Under the pieces are notes generated by a model, which was not told the DNA's origin, did no database searches, and worked only from the letters and a program-made list of their open reading frames with translations. A DNA stretch of 9,009 nt from Candidatus Cloacimonadota bacterium (GTDB taxonomy: Bacteria > Cloacimonadota > Cloacimonadia > Cloacimonadales > Cloacimonadaceae), in NCBI GenBank assembly GCA_023230245.1, contig JALNXT010000037.1, forward strand, positions 1-9,009, given 5' to 3'. Below, one piece after another: positions 1-5,459 of this stretch; within the stretch, counting starts at the first letter, position 1, and each line of letters begins with the position of its first letter. Made by a program: the position numbers and the translations under genes.

Positions 1-1
1 G

Positions 2-3000
2 GTGAATGGCAATGATCAGCGCGAGAATATTGATTATATTGTGGATTACGACTTTGGCAGGATAACCTTCCTTACCGCTGCGGGCAAGGATCCAGATTCC
101 AAAATAGAGATAGATTTCGAGTTCCGCAGCACCTTTGATGTGGCTAAGAAAACACTGGCTGGTATCCGTGCAGATTGGAAGCTTACAGATTATGCCAAAC
201 TTGGTGGCACGATGATCTACCGCAGTGAAAATGTGGCAGATAAGCACCCGAGAATTGGTAATGAGAACATTGAAATGTGGATGGGCAATGTAGATGGTTC
301 CTTAGATTTTAAACCTGCATTTATCACCAGATGGATTGATGCCCTGCCACTGATTGCTTCTACTGCACCTTCTCAGATAAGACTCTCCGGGGAAGTGGCA
401 TTTACCATTCCTAATATCTATGGCGATCCTTCTGGAAAGAAGAAGCAATCCTATGTGGACGATATGGAATCTATCATGGATTCATATCCCTTGGGAGTAA
501 CCTTTTCTTCTTGGGTGATGGCAAGCAAACCTTATGCCACGCCTTTTTCCAAGGGCAGGATAAACTGGTATAATCCTAAAAATATCCGTCGTGAAATGAT
601 AGAAGATGCTTCTACATTAACAGAAAGAGAACGCTCTGAAACGGTTACAGTGCTTGCTTTAAAGGCTTTCCGTAACAATCTGGAAATACCAGGAGCTTCC
701 TCGCGTAGCTGGGCTGGAGTAATGAAATACCTTGGCAATCAGTTAGACTTTTCTCAGAAGAAATACATCGAAGTGCTGCTGAAGCTAGATACACCTGCGG
801 CTAATGTAAACCTTCATATCGATATGGGAGATATTCTTGAGGACTACTATACCGAATTTGGAGGCTACAACGTTCTTAACAACGAAGATACCAACAAAGA
901 TGGGGTATTGACCCTGGATGAAGATATAGGTTTGGATGGTATTACATTCGGTCAACCCGGAGCAGATCCCAATGATGTAGCCGAGAACTCTATTGATCAA
1001 TACGGAGACTATCCAAGAATAAACGGCTCGGAAGGCAACCGTATCCTCGATACCGAAGATTTGGATGGCAACGGGGTGCTAAACAAATTGGATAGGTATT
1101 TCACTTACTCATTTTCTATCAGCGATACGACCTCCACCTTAATTGAAAACACCAATAAGTTTGGCTGGAGGCTGTTTAGGATACCAGTAAATGACCCCAC
1201 ATACTATCAGATTGTAAACAATTCCGGCACCAATGTAGCACCAAGCTTGCGCAAGATATCTTATGTCCGCGTGTGGGCAGAAACTGATAAGGATGCCAAG
1301 ATACTTATTGCAGATATGTCTTTAATCGGCAATAAATGGCAGGATTTCAGTATTCGCAACTTCAACAACACTATCATCAGTGAATCTGAACTTTCTGCAA
1401 GCAACACATCTTATCTATCCGGTATCGTAAACAACCAAAAGAACCGTGGGCACTACAGCTCACCTCCAGGTACGGTGTATATAGAGGACAGTCGCGAATC
1501 ATCAGAATCTGCATTAACCCTTAGCCTTACAAACCTAAAGCAAGGACAAAATTGTTTGCTGCGCCAAAGAATGTTTGATGCCTACAATCTTCTTTCCTAT
1601 AACAGCATCCGTTTCTGGGTGTTTCCCGAAGGAAGCAGCGAAATAGCAAATAGCAATCCCGATTCCTTGGACGTTATATTCCGGATTGGAGCAGATTCAT
1701 TGAACTATTATCAGGTGCGTCAAAGAATTCCCGTGATTCCCTATGAAACCAAAATGAATGCCAGTAAATGGGTGGAGCTAGATTACCAGCTACAAGATAT
1801 GATCGCTCTTAAAATAAATAACCCGGATGCTTTGGCGGATTCTTTGGTAGCAGGCAACAAGGTTTATTATTTCAAAGGACGTCCCACTCTCACCAATATC
1901 CGTGATCTCTACTTGGGTATATACAACCCACAGGACCCTCTTGGCGTACCATATAATGGCACAGTCTATTACAATGACTTGAGGGTTATCGATCCCTACC
2001 AGGCTGTAGGTGTTGCCAGCAGAGTTAGTCTAAACACCTCTTTAGCCGATTTGGCAACTTTGAATGTGGATTATGAAGAAAAGAGTGAGAACTTTAATCC
2101 CATCATTCAGCGTGGCAGGCAGAATACCTACACCCGAACCCAAAGCTTGAATATCACGAATAAGATCTTCCTGAATAAGTTTGTCCCTAGTTCATGGAGC
2201 CTGGACATGCCGCTTTCTCTATCCAGAAACTACACTTTGGGGATTCCTCGCTACCGTGCAAATTCTGATGTCTTGAGATCTAATATAGACAATGTCCTAG
2301 AAAGAGAGAGAGAAAAGAACGAAAGCTTGATGTATAGCGCAGATTTTGGCATCAGCCAGAGGACTGCCCCAAAGAATAAAATCCTGCTATACACGCTCTA
2401 TCGCACCTCGCTGAGTGCCAGATTCGAAAACTCGTTCCGCTATGCACCCACGACAGTTGATACCACTTTATCATATCGTGGGACTCTTAACTACAACCTG
2501 AGCTTGCCGGCTGAGCTTAGCAGTTTCGCGTTGTATAAACGCTATCGTCTGGGCTTTTTTCCCAATACCTGGAATAATAGCTTCACTTTCAACAATACAG
2601 AGCCTAAAAGCTGGAACTGGGAAAAGCGCGACGATGCTTACAACTGGTATCCACGCGCTCAGACTATTGCCACCCGTTTGTTGACTACCGACAACAATAT
2701 TAGTTGGCCTCTGCTAAGTGATCTTACGGCCACGGCTAGATACAATACCAAGCGCGATTTGATTCAGGAACGGTATTGGAAAGGCATTAATATTGGCAAA
2801 ATGAGCGAATTTGTGCAAGATTTGGGGCTGAACTATAATCCCAATTTTCTCCCCCAAGTATTTAGTTTCACCGCAGTCGGCACAGCACGTTTTACTGATG
2901 CGCAGCGCAAATACTATGAGCAGGGGCCTGATGGTCAGATTGAAGTATTCCAAAGCGATGGTAACACAAACAGAAGCTTTAGGGTTAGTTCCACCTTCCA

Positions 3001-4360
3001 AAATGCCACAATCCTAAGCTCATGGGCGCAAAAGATAAAGAGTAAAAGGCCTGCAAAGATCGATAAACCCAAACCTGGCGATGCCCCAACTACTGATAAT
3101 AAACCGCCAAACAAAGAAGATGAAAAGCCTAATCTTAATGACGAAAAGCAAAAGATGGAAGAAGAACAAAAAAGGCTAAACGACCCTCAATACGCGCAAG
3201 AGATGAAAGAACTTGAAGAAAAACTAAGGCACTCGGAAGAACAAAAGAATAAAGAAACAGAATACAACGAAGAAGAACAGAAAAAAAGAGATAAACAAGC
3301 CGAAGAAGAACAGAAAAAGAGGGATCAAGAAGCCGAATATACAGAAGAAGAACTGAAAAAGATAGCAAACACAATTGGCGAAGGAAAACCCGATATTGCG
3401 GCAACAGATTCAACCGTTGCCATAACTAAGCCCAAAGCTCCCAGTTATGGATTATTATATGGATTGGTAAACAACCTATCGCGAGTTAAAAACATCACCG
3501 CTTCATACCAAAACGGCTATGTAATGAATTATGCCCGCAAGACAGAGACACTTCCCTTTGCATTCCAGATTGGCTTACCTCACAGCGTTCCCAATGGCTT
3601 CCTGGAAGCAACCACAGACGATAATACCATAACCTTTGGTTCAGGGCTTGCTATTTCCCGCAATATCGATAGCATAATTAACTATTCTTACACCACCAAT
3701 AAGCGCGCTGCCAGTGCGAGCAATCAAAGCATTGGTTATACTTTCCCAGATATTACCATTACCCTAATGAACTTTGAATCCTGGGTAGGCTTGGGAAAAT
3801 ACATGTCTGGAACTCGTATAAACACCGGGTTCCAGAATACAGTTCGCAAAAATGGTGATATTAACTGGATAAAGCCCAAACAAGAAACCAGAACTTTGGC
3901 TTTCAGCCCTATCCTGGGTTTCAGTGGCAGTATTATGAAGGTTATCAACACCAATCTCAGCTTCTCTACCACTCATACGGAGAATATTACCGATATGGAT
4001 AATTATCAGATCGTTAAAACCAGCGATAACCAGTCTCTTAACGGTAACGTCTCCTACAGTTTCCGAGCTGGACGCGGATTTACCATACCTTTCACCAAAC
4101 GCAAAATACACATCAATAACGAACTAAGCTCCAGTCTTGCCATAGCTTATGATAAGAGCTATGATGTTACCCAAGGCAGGGAAAACTCTCAGGTAGATAG
4201 ATCAACCACACGCCTTGCTTTTACGCCAGGGGCAACCTACCAATTTGACCAAAACATCAGGGGTGGGCTAACCAGTAGTTATGAAATCACTACCGACAAA
4301 AAGCGTGATGACGGAACCCGTATGTTCAGCCTGGGAATTTGGGTGGAAGTAAACTTGTAA
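2..4360 (+). CDS. sprA: SprA/Sov-like outer-membrane translocon of type IX secretion, C-terminal 1452 residues (5' partial)
   Basis: This is the C-terminal part of a cell-surface SprA (Sov) family protein, the very large outer-membrane beta-barrel through which type IX secretion cargo leaves the cell. The frame is open to the window edge, so the GTG at position 2 is almost certainly an internal Val codon. Known SprA proteins are about 2,400 residues, so roughly the last 60% is present. Visible marks are the early VDYDFGRITF motif typical of SprA repeats; Asp/Gly-rich loops at residues 296-308 and 350-361, the second inside the family signature NGSEGNRILDTEDLDGNG; long amphipathic alternating segments; the conserved-looking block VKNITASY at 1162-1169; and a C-terminus ending in a barrel-type strand (FSLGIWVEVNL). 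Residues about 1011-1145 form a Lys/Glu/Gln-rich insert that looks like a coiled coil. No terminator is evident directly after the TAA. Family assignment is from recognised motifs, not a search; the symbol follows the Bacteroidota homologue. Confidence 0.88.
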   Translation: MNGNDQRENIDYIVDYDFGRITFLTAAGKDPDSKIEIDFEFRSTFDVAKKTLAGIRADWKLTDYAKLGGTMIYRSENVADKHPRIGNENIEMWMGNVDGSLDFKPAFITRWIDALPLIASTAPSQIRLSGEVAFTIPNIYGDPSGKKKQSYVDDMESIMDSYPLGVTFSSWVMASKPYATPFSKGRINWYNPKNIRREMIEDASTLTERERSETVTVLALKAFRNNLEIPGASSRSWAGVMKYLGNQLDFSQKKYIEVLLKLDTPAANVNLHIDMGDILEDYYTEFGGYNVLNNEDTNKDGVLTLDEDIGLDGITFGQPGADPNDVAENSIDQYGDYPRINGSEGNRILDTEDLDGNGVLNKLDRYFTYSFSISDTTSTLIENTNKFGWRLFRIPVNDPTYYQIVNNSGTNVAPSLRKISYVRVWAETDKDAKILIADMSLIGNKWQDFSIRNFNNTIISESELSASNTSYLSGIVNNQKNRGHYSSPPGTVYIEDSRESSESALTLSLTNLKQGQNCLLRQRMFDAYNLLSYNSIRFWVFPEGSSEIANSNPDSLDVIFRIGADSLNYYQVRQRIPVIPYETKMNASKWVELDYQLQDMIALKINNPDALADSLVAGNKVYYFKGRPTLTNIRDLYLGIYNPQDPLGVPYNGTVYYNDLRVIDPYQAVGVASRVSLNTSLADLATLNVDYEEKSENFNPIIQRGRQNTYTRTQSLNITNKIFLNKFVPSSWSLDMPLSLSRNYTLGIPRYRANSDVLRSNIDNVLEREREKNESLMYSADFGISQRTAPKNKILLYTLYRTSLSARFENSFRYAPTTVDTTLSYRGTLNYNLSLPAELSSFALYKRYRLGFFPNTWNNSFTFNNTEPKSWNWEKRDDAYNWYPRAQTIATRLLTTDNNISWPLLSDLTATARYNTKRDLIQERYWKGINIGKMSEFVQDLGLNYNPNFLPQVFSFTAVGTARFTDAQRKYYEQGPDGQIEVFQSDGNTNRSFRVSSTFQNATILSSWAQKIKSKRPAKIDKPKPGDAPTTDNKPPNKEDEKPNLNDEKQKMEEEQKRLNDPQYAQEMKELEEKLRHSEEQKNKETEYNEEEQKKRDKQAEEEQKKRDQEAEYTEEELKKIANTIGEGKPDIAATDSTVAITKPKAPSYGLLYGLVNNLSRVKNITASYQNGYVMNYARKTETLPFAFQIGLPHSVPNGFLEATTDDNTITFGSGLAISRNIDSIINYSYTTNKRAASASNQSIGYTFPDITITLMNFESWVGLGKYMSGTRINTGFQNTVRKNGDINWIKPKQETRTLAFSPILGFSGSIMKVINTNLSFSTTHTENITDMDNYQIVKTSDNQSLNGNVSYSFRAGRGFTIPFTKRKIHINNELSSSLAIAYDKSYDVTQGRENSQVDRSTTRLAFTPGATYQFDQNIRGGLTSSYEITTDKKRDDGTRMFSLGIWVEVNL
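3269..3334 (+). repeat. Two tandem 33-bp repeats inside the charged insert of the SprA-like gene
   Basis: Codons 1090-1100 and 1101-1111 encode EEEQKKRDKQA and EEEQKKRDQEA. The two 33-bp units match at 29 of 33 bases. A looser relative, EYTEEELKK, follows directly. The in-frame unit suggests that the coiled-coil insert has grown by slippage or unequal recombination, so its length may vary between strains. Confidence 0.85.
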
Positions 4361-4442
4361 ACAGGGGCTAACCATTCAGTAATTTATACATTTCATTCCT
4401 CATGGTTTCCCTGGCACATTTACCTCCCTCTCTTTTCTCGCT

Positions 4443-4489
4443 CATAACTATCCCTTAACTATCCCATATCGTGATAGCGGATAGTTATG
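4443..4489. repeat. 11-bp inverted repeat with an internal 11-bp tandem duplication
   Basis: CATAACTATCC at 4443-4453 is perfectly complementary to GGATAGTTATG at 4479-4489. The left arm is itself nearly duplicated in tandem: ATAACTATCCC at 4444 is followed by TTAACTATCCC at 4455. The right arm can therefore pair with either copy and form alternative hairpins. It starts 83 bp after the SprA-like stop codon. It could act at the mRNA 3' end, but no T run follows it, so it is not a standard intrinsic terminator. Confidence 0.65.
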
Positions 4490-4523
4490 GGTTGGTTACC
4501 ACCAATAAACCGGTGCCTGGGAA

Positions 4524-4724
4524 GTTCTCGGTGGTAGATATAAATCTGAATCATCTGAAACCTATCTTCAGAACAACTCAACCGACCCCCTCTCTTTGCC
4601 TCTTTTGCTCTTTTACTCTTTGTAAATATCTCGGTGCCTTCGGTGTTCTCGGTGGTAGATATATATGTCATATTAGTATTACAGCGTTTGCACAGGCACT
4701 AAGACAAGCATGACTAAAGAAGAC
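4524..4724 (+). repeat. 201-bp direct repeat, copy 1
   Basis: It matches copy 2 (5106-5306) over 201 bp with about 10 substitutions and no gaps, roughly 95% identity. It contains the second half of a degenerate GGTG-rich unit, a variable spacer, a full 56-bp unit (4608-4663) and a unique tail ending CTAAAGAAGAC. Inside the 56-bp unit, 4630-4656 is three degenerate 9-mers (CTCGGTGCC, TTCGGTGTT, CTCGGTGGT). Read on the minus strand these give the peptide TTENTEGTE, which recurs in spurious ORFs from such elements. Left of 4524 the match to the array fades (degenerate unit 4509-4542), so this copy looks truncated or decayed at that end. Confidence 0.9.
4608..4663 (+). repeat. 56-bp unit (pyrimidine tract plus triple 9-mer), occurrence 1
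   Basis: The unit starts CTCTTTTACTCTTTG, continues TAAATATCTCGGTG, and ends GGTGGTAGATATA. The same unit occurs at 5069-5124 and 5190-5245 with only one or two base differences. A decayed partner ends at 4542, which is 121 bp before this unit's end. The same 121-bp spacing separates the two later units, so both loci are two-unit arrays. Confidence 0.88.
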
Positions 4725-4743
4725 TATTGAATAATTGGTAACG
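4720..4743 (+). repeat. Left arm of a perfect 24-bp inverted repeat
   Basis: The arm begins AAGACTATTGAATAATTGG and ends TAACG. Its exact reverse complement is at 5328-5351. The match stops at both ends (4719/5352 and 4744/5327 mismatch). The arm overlaps the last 5 bases of the 201-bp copy 1. Together the arms bracket 584 bp with no coding gene, an arrangement like a non-autonomous element with terminal inverted repeats; no transposase and no clear target-site duplication are visible. Confidence 0.92.
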
Positions 4744-4758
4744 GTCTTGATCAGTGTA

Positions 4759-4779
4759 TAGCAGGCTCCGATCCTGCTA
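4759..4779. repeat. REP-like hairpin 1
   Basis: TAGCAGG (4759-4765) and CCTGCTA (4773-4779) form a perfect 7-bp stem around the loop CTCCGAT. The flanking bases (TGTA before, AGAGT after) resemble those of hairpin 2 at 4867-4886, so the two appear to belong to one family of short palindromes. Confidence 0.75.
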
Positions 4780-4798
4780 GAGTTACGAGTTAAGTTGA

Positions 4799-4858
4799 GC
4801 TGCTAAACTGAATCTTTGCGTAAGTATTAAATTTCTTTTTTAACAAAGAGTAAAAGAG
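4799..4858 (+). repeat. 60-bp direct repeat, copy A
   Basis: It runs from GCTGCTAAACTG to TAAAAGAG and is identical to copy B (4881-4940) at 59 of 60 positions; the single difference is an A/G in GTATTAAAT versus GTATTAGAT. It contains a T-rich stretch followed by the 15-mer CAAAGAGTAAAAGAG, which is the reverse complement of the start of the 56-bp units. Copy A lacks the left hairpin arm that precedes copy B. Confidence 0.92.
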
Positions 4859-4866
4859 CATTGTAG

Positions 4867-4886
4867 AGCAGCATTCTGATGCTGCT
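4867..4886. repeat. REP-like hairpin 2
   Basis: AGCAGCAT (4867-4874) and ATGCTGCT (4879-4886) form a perfect 8-bp stem with a TCTG loop. Compared with hairpin 1, the shared AGCAG/CTGCT stem is kept while the next pair is swapped (G-C to C-G), a compensatory change. Its right arm overlaps the first 6 bases of the 60-bp copy B. Confidence 0.78.
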
Positions 4887-4940
4887 AAACTGAATCTTTG
4901 CGTAAGTATTAGATTTCTTTTTTAACAAAGAGTAAAAGAG
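4881..4940 (+). repeat. 60-bp direct repeat, copy B
   Basis: This is the near-identical partner of 4799-4858, offset by 82 bp. It carries the second plus-strand occurrence of the 15-mer CAAAGAGTAAAAGAG (4926-4940). It leads into a long purine-rich stretch to about 4986 made of AAAGAGA-like words. Confidence 0.92.
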
Positions 4941-4987
4941 TGAAAGAGAAAAAGAGAGAAAAGATTTGAGAGAATAGAAGGAAAAGC
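4924..4987 (+). repeat. Purine-rich low-complexity tract
   Basis: Over about 60 bases the plus strand is almost all A and G (words such as GTGAAAGAGAAAAAGAGAG, then GAGAGAATAGAAGG). The flanking 201-bp copies carry the complementary bias, with pyrimidines on the plus strand at 4586-4622 and 5166-5204. The strand asymmetry therefore flips twice across the region. Confidence 0.75.
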
Positions 4988-5068
4988 AACCTTATTCACA
5001 GCCCCACAGGTAATAATCCTGATGATCCAGTCGATCCAGTTATCAGCGTTCTATTATAGTCTCTTTTA

Positions 5069-5124
5069 CTCTTTTACTCTTTGTAAATATCTCGGTGTCT
5101 TCGGTGTTCTCGGTGGTAGATATA
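5069..5124 (+). repeat. 56-bp unit, occurrence 2 (opens the second array)
   Basis: This is the intact first unit of the second array. It is the counterpart of the decayed unit before copy 1. Its 9-mer triplet is at 5091-5117 (CTCGGTGTC, TTCGGTGTT, CTCGGTGGT). From 5106 onward it is also the start of the 201-bp copy 2. An extra CTCTTTTA word at 5061-5068 sits just before it. Confidence 0.88.
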
Positions 5125-5306
5125 AATCTGAATCATCTGATACCCATCATCAGAACAAGTCAACCAACCCCCTCTCTTTGCCTTTTTCACTCTTTTACTC
5201 TTTGTAAATATCTCGGTGCCTTCGGTGTACTCGGTGGTAGATATATATGTCATATTAGTATTACAGCGTTTGCACATGCACTAAGACAAGCATGACTAAA
5301 GAAGAC
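5106..5306 (+). repeat. 201-bp direct repeat, copy 2
   Basis: This is the partner of 4524-4724, with about 10 substitutions and no gaps. In the forward frame that stays open in both copies, roughly four differences are synonymous and five codons are changed, which gives no sign of protein selection. The tail CTAAAGAAGAC is followed here by a short GGCT-GA-AGCC palindrome (5316-5325) before the right inverted-repeat arm. At copy 1 the same tail runs straight into the left arm. Confidence 0.92.
5190..5245 (+). repeat. 56-bp unit, occurrence 3
   Basis: This is the second unit of the second array, 121 bp after occurrence 2. Its 9-mer triplet is at 5212-5238, with one change (TTCGGTGTA) relative to occurrence 1. 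Confidence 0.88.
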
Positions 5307-5327
5307 GGTACAACCGGCTGAAGCCAG

Positions 5328-5351
5328 CGTTACCAATTATTCAATAGTCTT
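5328..5351 (-). repeat. Right arm of the perfect 24-bp inverted repeat
   Basis: The arm reads CGTTACCAATTATTC on the plus strand and ends AATAGTCTT. It is the exact reverse complement of 4720-4743. It lies 22 bp after the end of 201-bp copy 2 and about 50 bp before the lipoprotein operon's terminator. Confidence 0.92.
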
Positions 5352-5403
5352 AACAAGCAAGGCGATTACAAAAGTTCTAATACCAGCAAAAAAAAGCGAC
5401 TAC

Positions 5404-5432
5404 AAAAAAGAACCGGCATTAAAGCCGGTTCT
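5404..5432 (-). terminator. Intrinsic terminator of the folD-lipoprotein operon
   Basis: Read on the minus strand, AGAACCGGC (5432-5424), a TTTAAT loop and GCCGGTTCT (5417-5409) form a perfect 9-bp GC-rich stem. It is followed at once by five further T residues (5408-5404). It begins 27 nt past the lipoprotein stop codon. An additional T8 run on the same strand (5395-5388) lies further downstream. On the plus strand no T run follows the stem, so it should act mainly on leftward transcription. Confidence 0.9.
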
Positions 5433-5459
5433 ATTAGTGTGGGATTTAGCTAATGGATA

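Larger units (their letters stand above)
4361..5459. other. 1.1-kb gene-free convergent intergenic region filled with nested repeats
   Basis: This lies between the 3' ends of the SprA-like gene (plus) and the lipoprotein gene (minus). Open frames exist on both strands, but they fall on repeat copies and lack convincing ribosome sites. The first 80 bases (4361-4442) show no structure that I can name. From 4443 on the sequence is a mosaic of a hairpin, direct repeats, inverted repeats and purine-rich or pyrimidine-rich tracts, listed separately. The last 50 bases before the terminator hold an A8 run (5388-5395) and two similar short motifs, GCGATTACAAAAG at 5362 and GCGACTACAAAAAAG at 5396. I see no tRNA, transposase or CRISPR array. 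Confidence 0.85.

Noticed and set aside
532..4111. Antisense open frames within the SprA-like gene (68-115 codons)
   Set aside because: They are shadows of a long, clearly coding frame and have no plausible products or start signals.
4443..4489. Intrinsic terminator for the SprA-like gene
   Set aside because: The arms are AT-rich with a 25-nt gap between them, and no T run follows on the plus strand.
4459..4713. Overlapping small open frames on both strands (about 70-80 codons)
   Set aside because: They lie on the 201-bp repeat copy 1; the minus-strand one is the well-known TTENTEGTE-type repeat translation. There is no ribosome site, and the differences from copy 2 show no protein-level constraint.
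4509..5245. CRISPR array
   Set aside because: The repeat units are few, 56 bp long, irregularly placed, and the 121-bp-spaced 'spacers' are themselves near-identical between the two arrays.
5022..5295. Three small open frames (61-67 codons) on both strands
   Set aside because: Same repeat family at copy 2 and its leading unit; openness follows from the 9-bp periodicity of the repeat, not from coding.
4720..5351. Complete insertion sequence
   Set aside because: The terminal inverted repeats are perfect, but there is no transposase or remnant inside, so only a non-autonomous element can be considered.
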